In this document: piece by piece, positions 1-9,856 of the stretch
Layout of the letters: every line of letters starts with the position of its first letter
Position numbering within the stretch: position 1 is the stretch's first letter
The notes under the pieces: model-generated
Database searches by the model: none
What the model saw: only the letters and a program-made list of their open reading frames with translations
What the model was told of the DNA's origin: nothing
Position numbers and translations under genes: made by a program
Origin: Actinoplanes aureus
GTDB lineage: Bacteria; Actinomycetota; Actinomycetes; Mycobacteriales; Micromonosporaceae
NCBI RefSeq assembly: GCF_015704865.1
Contig: NZ_JADQTO010000006.1
Coordinates: forward strand, 218,591-282,590
DNA: 64,000 nucleotides
Direction of reading: 5' to 3'

Positions 1-1175
1 GGCTCGACGTGGCGATCACCCGGGCCCGCCAGCGGATCGAGGTGGTCACCGGCATCCCGGCCGGCGGGCGCGAGGAGCCCGCAGGGGAGGGCGAGAGCCG
101 GCTCGTCGCGTACCTCGACTTCGCCGAACGCGCGGGCGACGGCGACGCCGGCGGCGAACCTCGCGGCCCGGCCACCTCCTTCGAGGACTCCGTCCTCGAC
201 ACCGTGCGTGGCTGGGGCTATCAGGCGGACGCCCAGGTGGGCTCCGGTCGATGCCGCATCGAGATCGCGGTACGCCGGGACGTCGGCCCCTACGCACTCG
301 GCATCCGCTGCGACGGCCCCGGATACCAGCTCTCGCCGGTGGCCAGGGACCGGGACCGGGTGCACGACCAGGTGCTGCACGGCCTGGGCTGGCATCTGCA
401 CCGGATGTGGAGCGTCGCCTGGTATCACGACCGGACCGGCGAGGAGGCCCGCCTGCGCGTCGCGATCGAGAACGCCCTGGCCACGCCGGACGTGTTCGCC
501 GCACCCGACGAGGAGCAGCTCTCCGTGCGTCCGGCGCAGGTCCCGGAGTGGGCGCTGCCGTACGAGCGGGCCCAGGTGGAGCCGCTGCCCGACTCCGCCC
601 GCGTCAACGACGGCGTGGCCCGGGAGCTGCTGATCCGCACGGTCGGGCGGATCGCCGAGGTGGAGGGCCCGGTGCACATGGCGACCGTGATCCACCGGAT
701 CCGCGACGCCTGGCGGATCAACCGGGTCACCCAGCCGATCCGCACCGCGATCGAGGAGGCGGTCCGGCAGTCCGGCGCCGGTTTCGACGGGACCTTCGTG
801 ACCGCGGCCGACGCGCCGATCCCGGCGGTACGCGTACCCGGCGACGGGGTGACCCGCAAACCGGACCACATCGCCGACTCCGAGCTGCAGCTGGCCCTGG
901 AGTACCTGGTGCTGGACGCCGGCCTGGTGGAGGGCGAGGACCTGCTGGCCGCCGCCGGCCGGTTGTTCGGGTGGAGCGGTAACAAGGCCGGTACGGCGCG
1001 GCTCGCCGAGATGCTGGACGACCTGGTGTCGGCGGGCCGCCTCATCGCGCACCGCAACGGGCTGATCGCCGCACCAGCCGACGACGACCTGCTGGATCTG
1101 CCGGACCCGGCGACGCTGCCGCACCGGGCCGACGCCGGGGCCCGCCGGCCGGCCGCGGAGCAGGTGAGCCGCTGA
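1..1175 (+). CDS. C-terminal part of a DUF4011/SF1 helicase-nuclease-DUF3320 protein (5' end outside window)
   Basis: The reading frame is already open at base 3 and begins with LDVAITRARQRIEVV, which is helicase motif VI, so only the C-terminal ~390 residues are present. They hold a Vsr/MTES_1575-like nuclease fold (residues about 60-150, from FEDSVLDTVRGWGYQ to HRMWSVAWYHD), a short linker and a DUF3320-type winged-helix tail (VGRIAEVEGPVHMATVIHRI onward). It is a clear paralogue of the large protein encoded at 51331-57291. Against that copy, the nuclease residues differ: RIEIAV replaces RIDLAV and GIRCDG replaces GIECDG, so the nuclease may be inactive. The linker is also about 200 residues shorter. 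Its cellular role is unknown; relatives are associated with phage defence. Confidence 0.85.
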   Translation, partial: LDVAITRARQRIEVVTGIPAGGREEPAGEGESRLVAYLDFAERAGDGDAGGEPRGPATSFEDSVLDTVRGWGYQADAQVGSGRCRIEIAVRRDVGPYALGIRCDGPGYQLSPVARDRDRVHDQVLHGLGWHLHRMWSVAWYHDRTGEEARLRVAIENALATPDVFAAPDEEQLSVRPAQVPEWALPYERAQVEPLPDSARVNDGVARELLIRTVGRIAEVEGPVHMATVIHRIRDAWRINRVTQPIRTAIEEAVRQSGAGFDGTFVTAADAPIPAVRVPGDGVTRKPDHIADSELQLALEYLVLDAGLVEGEDLLAAAGRLFGWSGNKAGTARLAEMLDDLVSAGRLIAHRNGLIAAPADDDLLDLPDPATLPHRADAGARRPAAEQVSR

Positions 1176-1178
1176 GGA

Positions 1179-1694
1179 TCACCGGACGTAGTCGGCGTGC
1201 GGGACCGCGACCGGCCACAGTTCGTCGCGCACCCGCCGGCAGTGCGCGACGATCTCCCGGTCCTGGGTCGCCGCGCCACCGGCGAACGACCCGTCCGCGG
1301 CGAACAGGGTGAACACCACCCGGGTGCGGTCGAAGAGCCAGAAGTCGTCGGCGGCCAGGGCCAGCCCGTTCACCGCGTCCCGGCGGAGCCAGCGGATGTC
1401 CTCGCCGGCCTGGATGTTCAGCGCCGAGATGGTCAGCAGCCATCGGGTGTAGTCGCCGTGCGGCACCGAGACGACCCGCAGGCGCTCCACCCGGCGGCCG
1501 GCCGCGGTCGCCCCGCGGATCAGGTCCAGCCAGGGCTTCTGCCACGCGTAGTCGTCCGGTTCACCGGCCAGGAAGCGGCGGATCGGCTCGGACTCCTCGG
1601 GCAGGTCGTACTCGTCGGAGACCTCCAGGTGGAACGCGGAGGACTCGAACGTCTGGAACAGCTCGTCGAACGCTCCGTTCAGCAGTAGTCGCAT
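1179..1694 (-). CDS. DUF6879 family protein
   Basis: A 171-residue soluble protein that I recognise as DUF6879 by the N-terminus MRLLLNGAFDELFQTFE, the RRFLAGEPDDYAWQKPWLDL segment, and the later DDFWLFDRTRVV block. The family is confined largely to actinomycetes and often sits beside helix-turn-helix/DUF397 regulators; no biochemical function is established. I chose the start at 1694 because GGGAGG lies seven bases upstream; a start 30 codons further upstream lacks such a site. Its stop lies three bases from the convergent partial helicase gene, so the two genes meet end to end. No HTH partner is visible next to it. Confidence 0.75.
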   Translation of the reverse strand: MRLLLNGAFDELFQTFESSAFHLEVSDEYDLPEESEPIRRFLAGEPDDYAWQKPWLDLIRGATAAGRRVERLRVVSVPHGDYTRWLLTISALNIQAGEDIRWLRRDAVNGLALAADDFWLFDRTRVVFTLFAADGSFAGGAATQDREIVAHCRRVRDELWPVAVPHADYVR

Positions 1695-1802
1695 CCCGGA
1701 ACCTCCCACACCGATCAATACACCGCGTATCACGATGGTCACTATCGGTGCGGGAGGTCTAGCCGTTGGCGCGAAAACGTGCAAGTTGCGGAAAACTCGA
1801 GA

Positions 1803-2606
1803 TCAACCGTTGCGCCACTCGTCGTCCGGCAGGTGCGAACCGGCCTGCGGGCCCATCAGCAGCATGCCGCCGTCGATCACCCAGGACGATCCGGTGACGT
1901 ACGCCGCGTCCGGCCCGGCGAGCATCGCCACCACCGCGGCGACCTCGTTCGCGTCGCCCGGACGGCCCACCGGCACCCCCGGCCGCTTCACCGTGTGCGG
2001 GTCGACGTCCTCGTTGCCGGTCATCGGGGTCGCGATCTCACCCGGCGCCACCGCGTTGACCGTGATCCCGGCGGCCGCCAGCTCCTGGGCCATCACCTTG
2101 GTGAGCAGGCCGAGCCCGCCCTTCGCCGCGCAGTACGCGCCCGAACCGACCCGGGGCGCGTGCTCGTGCACGCTGGTGATGTTGATGATCCGGCCGCCCC
2201 GGCCGGCCCGCAGCATCCGGCGGGCGGCGCGCTGTGCACAGAGGAACGGGCCGTCCAGATCGACGGCGAGGACCTCACGCCACTGGTCGTACCCGGTGTC
2301 GACGACCGGGGTGGAGATCCCGGTGCCGGCGCAGTTCACCAGCACGCCCAGGCCGCCGAGCGCCTCGGCCAGGTCGTCGATCACGTCGGCGGCCTGCGGC
2401 AGGCGGGACAGGTCGATCTGGCGTACCTCGGCGGTGCGGCCGGTCTCGCGTACCTTGACCGCGGTCTCCTCGGCGCCGGCCTTGTCGGACCGGTAGGTGA
2501 TGCCCACGTCGAACCCGGCCTTGGCCAGCGCGACAGCGCTGGCCTCGCCGATACCCGAGTCCGAGCCGGTCACGATCGCGATGCGGTCATAGCTGTCGAA
2601 GCGCAT
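1803..2606 (-). CDS. Short-chain dehydrogenase/reductase
   Basis: A 267-residue classical SDR. The N-terminal Rossmann cofactor motif is TGSDSGIG, followed by NCAG (the NNAG-type motif), a catalytic Ser in NITSVHEH and the YCAAK (YxxxK) pair. The C-terminal half carries the usual IATPMTG lid and SSWVIDGGM end. It should reduce or oxidise a carbonyl/alcohol with NAD(P)H in the cytoplasm; the substrate cannot be read from sequence. It starts 17 bases after the acyl-CoA dehydrogenase gene ends and runs in the same direction, so it probably belongs to the same lipid-metabolism transcript. Confidence 0.85.
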   Translation of the reverse strand: MRFDSYDRIAIVTGSDSGIGEASAVALAKAGFDVGITYRSDKAGAEETAVKVRETGRTAEVRQIDLSRLPQAADVIDDLAEALGGLGVLVNCAGTGISTPVVDTGYDQWREVLAVDLDGPFLCAQRAARRMLRAGRGGRIINITSVHEHAPRVGSGAYCAAKGGLGLLTKVMAQELAAAGITVNAVAPGEIATPMTGNEDVDPHTVKRPGVPVGRPGDANEVAAVVAMLAGPDAAYVTGSSWVIDGGMLLMGPQAGSHLPDDEWRNG

Positions 2607-2623
2607 GCGCCGTGGTTACCCCG

Positions 2624-3835
2624 TCAGCGGATCTGCATGCCGGAGATGGCGCGGGCGATGACCAGCCGCTGGATCTCCGAGGTCCCCTCGAAAATGGTGT
2701 AGATCTTGGCGTCCCGGAACATCCGCTCCACCGGGTGGTCCCGGAGGTAGCCGGCGCCGCCGAGGATCTGCACCGCCTTCTCGGTGACCGCGACGGCCAC
2801 CTCGCCGGCCTTCAGCTTCGACATCGAGCCCTCACCGGCGGTGAACGGCCGGTCGCTGCGGCCCATCCACGCGGCCCGCCACACCAGCAGGCGGGCGGCG
2901 TCGATCTCCATCCGCATGTCGGCGAGGGCGAAGGCGATCGCCTGGTTCTCGATGATCGGACGGCCGAACTGGACCCGGGTCTTCGCGTACTCCAGGGCGT
3001 ACTCGTACGCCGCCCGGGCGATGCCGATCGCCTGCGCGCCCACCGCGGGCCGGGACAGCTCGAAGGTACGCATCGCGGCCTGTTTGGTTGCCCGCTGCCC
3101 CTCCCGGGCCTTCGCGAGGCGCCGGTCCAGGGTCTCCTTGCCGCCGAGCAGGCAGCTGCCCGGCACCCGCACGTCGTCGAGGAAGACGTCCGCGGTGTGC
3201 GAGGCGCGCAGGCCGAGCTTCTTCAGCTTCTTCGTGCCGGCCAGGCCCTTCGTGCCCGGCGGGACGATGAACGCCGCCTGCCCGCGGGATCCCAGCGACG
3301 GGTCGACGCTGGCGGTGACCACGTGCACGTTCGCGATGCCGCCGTTCGTCGCGTACGCCTTCTGCCCGCTGAGCACCCACTCGTCGGTCGCCTCGTGGTA
3401 GACCGCCCGGGTCCGCATCGACGCCACGTCCGACCCGGCCTCCGGCTCGGTGCTGCAGAACGCCGCCACCTTCGGATCGCCGGCGTCGCCGAAGCACTGC
3501 GGCACCCACTCGACGAGCTGGTCCGGCGTACCGGAGCCGTAGATCGCGGCGACCGCGAGCGAGGTGCCGGAGATCGCCATGCCGATCCCGCCGTCACCCC
3601 AGAAGAGCTCCTCGTTGGCCACCGGCAGGGACAGCCCACTCGTGTCGGACCAGGTGTTTACCAGGAACTCGAAGCCGTAGAGCCCGATCTTCGCCGCCTC
3701 CTGAAGGACGGGCCAGGGTGTCTCCTCGCGCTCGTCCCACTCGGCGGCGGCGGGCCGGATCACCGACTCGGCGAAGCCGTGCACCCACTCGCGCAGGTCT
3801 TGTTGTTCTTCGTTGAGGTCGAGCCAGAACTCCAC
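2624..3835 (-). CDS. Acyl-CoA dehydrogenase
   Basis: A 403-residue FAD enzyme that introduces the alpha-beta double bond in acyl-CoA, the first step of beta-oxidation, passing electrons to ETF. Visible are the N-terminal helical domain, the central STEPEAGSDVASM flavin/substrate loop, the C-terminal helical domain with TRVQFGRPIIENQ, and the catalytic glutamate in IYTIFEGTSEIQR near residue 383. The start is GTG at 3835 and has only a weak ribosome site. The gene follows the htdX-fabG4 genes but is separated by a 43-bp gap containing an operator-like palindrome, so it may also have its own promoter. Acyl-CoA dehydrogenase genes also neighbour this cluster in mycobacteria (fadE5). Confidence 0.9.
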   Translation of the reverse strand: MEFWLDLNEEQQDLREWVHGFAESVIRPAAAEWDEREETPWPVLQEAAKIGLYGFEFLVNTWSDTSGLSLPVANEELFWGDGGIGMAISGTSLAVAAIYGSGTPDQLVEWVPQCFGDAGDPKVAAFCSTEPEAGSDVASMRTRAVYHEATDEWVLSGQKAYATNGGIANVHVVTASVDPSLGSRGQAAFIVPPGTKGLAGTKKLKKLGLRASHTADVFLDDVRVPGSCLLGGKETLDRRLAKAREGQRATKQAAMRTFELSRPAVGAQAIGIARAAYEYALEYAKTRVQFGRPIIENQAIAFALADMRMEIDAARLLVWRAAWMGRSDRPFTAGEGSMSKLKAGEVAVAVTEKAVQILGGAGYLRDHPVERMFRDAKIYTIFEGTSEIQRLVIARAISGMQIR

Positions 3836-3860
3836 GGCGGATCAGCCCTTCCGGCGGCTG

Positions 3861-3877
3861 GTTAACTCGCCGGTAAC
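3861..3877. promoter_or_regulatory. Operator-like inverted repeat upstream of the acyl-CoA dehydrogenase gene
   Basis: The site reads GTTAACTCGCCGGTAAC, with perfect GTTA/TAAC ends, and lies 25 bases upstream of the GTG start. Its core (ACTCGCCGGTA) nearly matches ACTCACCGGTA in the fabG4-fadA2 divergent promoter, suggesting one repressor for both. The regulator itself is not in the window. Confidence 0.45.
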
Positions 3878-3878
3878 T

Positions 3879-4733
3879 TTAGGAGTGCGCCGCCTCACTG
3901 ACAAGCCCGTCGATGTGCAGACGATTCGACCGGACCGCGAACTGCCAGCCCGCACCGGTCCGGGCCGCGGTGAACGTGACCCTCGCCGGCAGCAGGACCG
4001 GCTGCTTGAAGGTCACGTCGACCGAGTAGGCCTCCGGGAGGCGACCCTCCAGAGCCGCCAGCGACCGGGCCTTGGTCCACATGCCGTGGGCGATCGGGCG
4101 GGGGAAGCCGAAGAGCCGGGCACCCAGGCGGGACGTGTGGATCGGGTTGCGGTCGCCGGAGACGGCGGCGTAATCGCTGCCGACCCGGGCCGGCACCCGC
4201 CAGACCGCGCCGCCGGGCAGGGCGGCGGGCTCGGCCGGGCGGTCGCCCTTGGCCGCGGCCGGGCCCGAGATGCGCAGGTACGTCGAAACGCCACGCCAAA
4301 CCTCCTCGCCGTCCACCGAGGCCGTGGCGATGGCGTCGAACTGGCGGCCACGCGGGTGATCGCGCAGGTCGGCGACGCGGACGGACAGGTCCAGGGGAGT
4401 GTCCGCGGAGAGGGGACGGCGCACCGTGATCCGGTTGGTCACGTGCACCAGGCCGATCAGCGGGAGCGGGAAGTCCGGCGCCGTCATCAGCCGCATGGCG
4501 AGCGGGAACGCCAGCACGTGCGGGTACGTGGCGGGCAGCGTGTCGGAGAGGCGGAAGCCGCACACCCGGTCGTAGACCGCCAGGTGGGAGCGGTCCACGA
4601 CCACGCCGCGCTGCACCATCTCCATGTCGGGCAGAGCGGCGCCCCGCCGGGTGCCGGGCAGCAGGCCGAGGACGGCCCGCGCGTAGGCGGCTCCGGTGCC
4701 CGGCCCGGAACTCAGCTCGACGACCGCGACCAT
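3879..4733 (-). CDS. htdX: MaoC-family (R)-hydratase/dehydratase, HtdX-like
   Basis: A 284-residue double hot-dog hydratase acting on 2-enoyl thioesters. The C-terminal half has the hydratase-2 signature: YAAVSGDRNPIHTS supplies the catalytic Asp/His, followed by IAHGMWTKARSL. The N-terminal half is the degenerate first hot dog, with the LIGLVHVTNRITVRRPL stretch. The order htdX-fabG4 with a divergent thiolase matches the mycobacterial htdX-fabG4-fadA2 locus (Rv0241c-Rv0243). Its ATG lies one base after the fabG4 stop, so translation is probably coupled. Expected substrates are medium- to long-chain acyl thioesters; whether CoA- or ACP-linked is not visible. Confidence 0.85.
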   Translation of the reverse strand: MVAVVELSSGPGTGAAYARAVLGLLPGTRRGAALPDMEMVQRGVVVDRSHLAVYDRVCGFRLSDTLPATYPHVLAFPLAMRLMTAPDFPLPLIGLVHVTNRITVRRPLSADTPLDLSVRVADLRDHPRGRQFDAIATASVDGEEVWRGVSTYLRISGPAAAKGDRPAEPAALPGGAVWRVPARVGSDYAAVSGDRNPIHTSRLGARLFGFPRPIAHGMWTKARSLAALEGRLPEAYSVDVTFKQPVLLPARVTFTAARTGAGWQFAVRSNRLHIDGLVSEAAHS

Positions 4734-4734
4734 G

Positions 4735-6075
4735 TCACGCCCCCAGCAGGCTCTGGCCGCAGACGCGGACCACGTTGCCGGTGATGGTCGCCGAACCCGG
4801 CGAGGCGAACCAGGCGATGGTCTCCGCCACGTCGATCGGCAGGCCGCCCTGCGACATGCTGTTCAGCCGCCGCCCGGCCTCGCGCAGCCCGAGCGGCATC
4901 TTCGCGGTCATCGCCGTCTCGATGAAGCCGGGCGCCACCGCGTTGATCGTGATACCGCGTTCCAGCAGCGCCGGAGCGTGCGACTGGACCAGGCCGATCA
5001 CGCCGGCCTTGCTCGTCGCGTAGTTGGTCTGACCCCGGTTCCCGGCGATGCCGGCGATCGAGGCGACCCCGACGACGCGGCCGCCGGGCGGGATCAGGCC
5101 GCGTTCCAGCAGCAGGTCGTTGACCCGTTCCGGAGCGGTCAGGTTGACGCCGAGCACCGAGTCCCAGCGGGAGTCGTCCATCCGCGCGATGGTCTTGTCC
5201 CGGGTGATCCCGGCGTTGTGCACCAGGATGTCCACCCCGGCGTGCGGTCCGGCGGCCAGATAGCCGGCCAGCCGTTCCGGCGCGTCGGCCGTGGTCAGGT
5301 CCAGCTGGAGCGCCCGCCCGCGGGTCTGGTTCGCCACGTCGGCGAGCGCGTCGCCGGCGGCCGGCACGTCCAGGGCGATCACGTCGGCGCCGTCGCGGGC
5401 CAGGGTGCGCGCGATGGCCGCGCCGATGCCCCGGGCCGCGCCGGTGACCAGCGCGAGCTTGCCGTCGAGCGGGCGCTCCCAGTCGGCCGGCGCGGGCGCG
5501 TGGCCGGCGCCCACCCGGATCACCTGGCCGGAGACGTACGCCGAGCGGCCGCTCAGCAGGAACCGCAGGGTGGACTCGAGCGCCGCCTCGCCGCCGGGTG
5601 CCACGTAGACGAGCTGGGCGGTGACGCCGCGCCCGAACTCCTTGCCGATGCTGCGGGTGAGACCTTCGAGCGCCCGCTGCGCGGTCGCCTCCTTCGGCCC
5701 GGCGGTGGCTTCCGGTGGGGTGCCCAGCACGATCACGCGGCCGGAGACGTTCAGGGAGCGGGCGTACGGGTGGAAGAAGTCGAAGAGGGCCCGGAGCTGT
5801 GTGGAGTCCCCGATCCCGGTCGCGTCGAAGACGAGTGCGCCGTACCGCGCGCCGTCGGAGCCCGCGTCGGTGACCTCGGTGCCGGCCGCCTCCACCAGCT
5901 TGCGGACCGGCTCGGCGAGCCGGCCGCCGGGCGCCGCGCCGAGCAGCACCGGCCCGGTGGTCAGCGGATCCCCGGGCTGGAAGCGGCGCAGCCGGGGCGG
6001 ATCAGGCAGCCCGAGGCGCTTGACCACGGTCCGGCCGAGACCGGAGTTGGCGAAGTTCGCGTACCTGTCAGCCAT
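4735..6075 (-). CDS. fabG4: High-molecular-weight 3-oxoacyl-thioester reductase, FabG4 type
   Basis: A 446-residue two-domain reductase. Residues 1-200 form the flavodoxin-like N-terminal domain typical of the large FabG class (opening MADRYANFANSGLGR). The C-terminal SDR domain has TGAARGIG, HNAG, the catalytic Ser in VVGVASIAG and YATSK. It reduces 3-ketoacyl thioesters with NADH/NADPH. Length and domain layout match mycobacterial FabG4 rather than the ~250-residue housekeeping FabG. It is the first gene of the htdX operon and diverges from the fadA2 thiolase across a 52-bp gap holding an operator-like repeat. Together the enzymes could run either beta-oxidation or a reversed elongation cycle. 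Confidence 0.9.
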   Translation of the reverse strand: MADRYANFANSGLGRTVVKRLGLPDPPRLRRFQPGDPLTTGPVLLGAAPGGRLAEPVRKLVEAAGTEVTDAGSDGARYGALVFDATGIGDSTQLRALFDFFHPYARSLNVSGRVIVLGTPPEATAGPKEATAQRALEGLTRSIGKEFGRGVTAQLVYVAPGGEAALESTLRFLLSGRSAYVSGQVIRVGAGHAPAPADWERPLDGKLALVTGAARGIGAAIARTLARDGADVIALDVPAAGDALADVANQTRGRALQLDLTTADAPERLAGYLAAGPHAGVDILVHNAGITRDKTIARMDDSRWDSVLGVNLTAPERVNDLLLERGLIPPGGRVVGVASIAGIAGNRGQTNYATSKAGVIGLVQSHAPALLERGITINAVAPGFIETAMTAKMPLGLREAGRRLNSMSQGGLPIDVAETIAWFASPGSATITGNVVRVCGQSLLGA

Positions 6076-6077
6076 GC

Positions 6078-6099
6078 GAGTAGCCTACCGGTGAGTAGC
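6078..6099. promoter_or_regulatory. Operator-like repeats in the fabG4-fadA2 divergent promoter
   Basis: The gap holds CTACCGGTGAGTAG (6085-6098) with CTAC/GTAG ends, and a direct repeat GAGTAGC at 6078-6084 and 6093-6099. Read on the minus strand the core is CTACTCACCGGTAG, nearly the same as the site at 3861-3877. A single repressor sitting here could shut off both divergent genes. Confidence 0.45.
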
Positions 6100-6127
6100 T
6101 TCGATGCCGTCGATGTGGAGGATAGTC

Positions 6128-7405
6128 GTGCCGAACGTGCGCCGTGTTGCTGTCTTGGGCGGGAACCGGATCCCGTTCGCCCGCTCCAACAGCCGGTACG
6201 CCCGGGCCTCGAACCAGGACATGCTCACCGCCGCCCTGGACGGGCTGATCGCCCGGTTCGGCCTGGCCGGCGAGCAGCTCGGCGAGGTGGTGGCCGGTGC
6301 GGTGCTCAAGCACTCCCGCGACTTCAACCTGACCCGTGAGGTGGTGCTCGGCTCCCGGCTCGATCCGCGCACCCCGGCGTACGACATCCAGCAGGCCTGC
6401 GGCACCGGCCTGGAAGCGGCCATCCTGGTCGCCAACAAGATCGCGCTCGGCCAGATCGACTCCGGTGTTGCCGGTGGCGTGGACACCACCTCCGACGCGC
6501 CGCTGCAGCTCAACGAGGACATGCGCCGGGCCCTGCTGGACCTGAACCGGGCCCGCTCGCTCGGCGACCGGCTGAAGGCCGTCGCGAGACTGCGCCCGCA
6601 GCAGGCGTTCAAGCCGGAGCTGCCGCGCAACGCCGAGCCGCGGACCGGCCTGTCGATGGGCGAGCACGCGGCGGTCACCGCGCTGCGCTGGCACATCGAC
6701 CGGGCGGCACAGGACGGGCTGGCCCTCACGTCGCACCAGCGGCTCGCGGCGGCGTACGAAAGCGGGTTCTTCGACGATCTCCTGACCCCCTACCTGGGGC
6801 TGACCCGCGACCAGAACCTGCGCGCCGACTCCAGCCTGGAGAAACTCGCCAAGCTCAAGCCGGTGTACGGCACGGAGAACGCGACGATGACCGCGGGCAA
6901 CTCCACCCCGCTTACCGACGGCGCCTCCACCGTGCTGCTGGCCTCCGACGAGTGGGCCGAGGCGCGTTCGCTGCCGGTGCTGGCCTACTTCGCCGACTCG
7001 GAGACCGCCGCCGTCGACTACGTGCACGGCGACGAGGGTCTGCTGATGGCCCCGGCGTACGCGGTGCCGCGGATGCTCGCCCGCAACGGCCTGACGTTGC
7101 AGGACTTCGACTACTACGAGATCCACGAGGCGTTCGCGTCGCAGGTGCTGTCCACCCTGGCCGCCTGGGAGTCGCCGGAGTTCTGCAAGGAGAAGCTGGG
7201 CCTGGACGCCCCGCTCGGCTCGATCGACCGCGCCAAGCTCAACGTCAACGGCTCGTCCCTGGCGGCCGGCCACCCGTTCGCCGCGACCGGCGGCCGGATC
7301 GTGGCCTCGCTGGCCAAGCTGCTCGCCCAGAAGGGCGCGGGCCGCGGCCTGATCTCCATCTGCGCCGCCGGCGGCCAGGGCGTAGTGGCCATCCTGGAGC
7401 GCTAG
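6128..7405 (+). CDS. fadA2: Acetyl-CoA C-acetyltransferase (thiolase), FadA2-like
   Basis: A 425-residue thiolase that cleaves 3-ketoacyl-CoA with CoA or condenses acyl-CoAs. The nucleophilic Cys is in IQQACGTGLEAA (about residue 86), the His in YYEIHEAFASQVLS, a second conserved His in NGSSLAAGHPFAATGG, and the C-terminal catalytic Cys in LISICAAGGQG. I start it at the GTG at 6128 (MPNVRRVAVLGGNRIP), five bases after GGAGGA; an upstream ATG at 6104 has no ribosome site. It is transcribed divergently from fabG4-htdX, as in mycobacteria. The gene ends before a strong hairpin region shared with the convergent xylanase gene. Confidence 0.9.
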   Translation: MPNVRRVAVLGGNRIPFARSNSRYARASNQDMLTAALDGLIARFGLAGEQLGEVVAGAVLKHSRDFNLTREVVLGSRLDPRTPAYDIQQACGTGLEAAILVANKIALGQIDSGVAGGVDTTSDAPLQLNEDMRRALLDLNRARSLGDRLKAVARLRPQQAFKPELPRNAEPRTGLSMGEHAAVTALRWHIDRAAQDGLALTSHQRLAAAYESGFFDDLLTPYLGLTRDQNLRADSSLEKLAKLKPVYGTENATMTAGNSTPLTDGASTVLLASDEWAEARSLPVLAYFADSETAAVDYVHGDEGLLMAPAYAVPRMLARNGLTLQDFDYYEIHEAFASQVLSTLAAWESPEFCKEKLGLDAPLGSIDRAKLNVNGSSLAAGHPFAATGGRIVASLAKLLAQKGAGRGLISICAAGGQGVVAILER

Positions 7406-7421
7406 CCAGCCCAGCGCCGTT

Positions 7422-7509
7422 GCTGCCTCACCGCCCCCGAGGCAGCACCCGTGTTGGACCCAAGCATGTTGGCCCAACGCGGGTGCTGGCTCGCTGGGGC
7501 TGAGGCAGC
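7422..7509. terminator. Nested stem-loop between convergent genes
   Basis: An outer 9-bp perfect stem (7422-7430 with 7501-7509) encloses an inner 15-bp stem with one mismatch (7443-7457 with 7474-7488; arm CAGCACCCGTGTTGG). The elements lie between the ends of fadA2 (+) and the xylanase (-), where a bidirectional terminator is expected. There is no U-run, so a REP-like repeat is an alternative. Confidence 0.5.
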
Positions 7510-7538
7510 GCCCGCGTTGGGCCTGAGCGCGGCGCGGG

Positions 7539-8983
<1,445 letters not shown>

Positions 8984-9070
8984 AATCCGTCCCGTGATCC
9001 ACCAAGGTCAAATTGTCCTTTCTCCCCGGTAATGATGAGGATGGGAGCGCGCCCATATCGCCAGGCGGCT

Positions 9071-9083
9071 CCGAAAGTTTCGG
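9071..9083. promoter_or_regulatory. Perfect CGAAA-N-TTTCG operator
   Basis: CCGAAAGTTTCGG is a perfect palindrome around one central base. It matches the inverted repeat known from Streptomyces xylanase promoters and lies about 155 bases upstream of the xylanase start, close to the end of the HPr gene. Confidence 0.5.
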
Positions 9084-9087
9084 AATC

Positions 9088-9348
9088 TCACTCGGCGGAA
9101 GCCAAAGCCTCGGCGATCGCGGTGACCGCGGCGGAGGCGTCGTCGCCCTCCGCGTGCACGGTGACCGTGCTGCCGGCATCGGCGCCGAGCGACATCAGCC
9201 GCAGGGCGCTGCGGGCGCTCGCTGACTTCTCGCCGTACCGGATCTCGATCGTCGCGGTGAAGCCGGCGGCGGCCCGCACCACCTCGCCCGCCGGCCGGGC
9301 GTGCAGGGCCGCGGGGAGGACGACGGTGGCCTCAGAATTTGGGGACAT
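9088..9348 (-). CDS. HPr-like phosphocarrier protein
   Basis: An 86-residue HPr. The phosphorylated histidine is H16 in LPAALHARPAGEVVRAA, and the segment SARSALRLMSLGA replaces the usual regulatory-serine loop. It carries phosphate from PTS enzyme I to an EIIA domain. Its start lies inside the dhaM gene (17-bp overlap) and has GGGAGG upstream, so it is co-translated with DhaM. In E. coli the HPr-like module is fused to DhaM; here it is a separate neighbouring gene, so this HPr probably serves the dihydroxyacetone kinase. No enzyme I gene is in the window. Confidence 0.85.
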   Translation of the reverse strand: MSPNSEATVVLPAALHARPAGEVVRAAAGFTATIEIRYGEKSASARSALRLMSLGADAGSTVTVHAEGDDASAAVTAIAEALASAE

Positions 9349-9718
9349 CGCGGGCCTCCCGGGCGGCGCCGGCGACGGTCGCCAGGTCGGCGCCGGTCGA
9401 GGCGAGCACCGCGGCGGCGACCGCGCCCTCTACGAACGGCGCGTCCACCAGGAGCGGGCCGGGCGGCAGATCCTCCAGGACGGTCCTCGCGGTCAGCACC
9501 GCACTGCCCAGGTCGGCCAGCACGAGCACGCCCGCACCGGCGTCGGCCCGGCGCACGGCGGCCTCGATGAGAGCGGCGCTGGTGCCGAGATCACCGTCCT
9601 CGGTGCCGGCGGCCGGCTCTATCCGTACCTCCTCGGTCGCGACCTGCCGCAGCAGGTCGCGCAGGCCGAGGGCCAGTTTCTCGCTGTGCGACACCAGCAC
9701 GATCCCTACGAGTGCCAT
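9332..9718 (-). CDS. dhaM: DhaM, EIIA-type phosphotransfer subunit of dihydroxyacetone kinase
   Basis: A 128-residue protein of the mannose-type EIIA fold. The phosphoryl-accepting histidine is H11 in GIVLVSHSEKLALG; ADLGSAVLTARTVLEDL is the conserved second half. It re-phosphorylates the ADP held by DhaL using phosphate from HPr, so PEP rather than ATP is the phosphate source. It contains only the EIIA domain, unlike the multi-domain E. coli DhaM. It is transcribed divergently from dhaKL over a 138-bp gap and is followed at once by its HPr. Confidence 0.9.
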   Translation of the reverse strand: MALVGIVLVSHSEKLALGLRDLLRQVATEEVRIEPAAGTEDGDLGTSAALIEAAVRRADAGAGVLVLADLGSAVLTARTVLEDLPPGPLLVDAPFVEGAVAAAVLASTGADLATVAGAAREARDVPKF

Positions 9719-9856
9719 GACTGTGGATGTTAGTCAGTTGCGGGCGGGTCACATGGTCTCCACCGTCGCGAACAAGGTTCACAGAAAGTCTTGGCCGAAT
9801 CGCCCAGCGCGACAATGCTGGGGTCGAGGCACCGTCGCCCCTGGAAGGAGCCGGTC

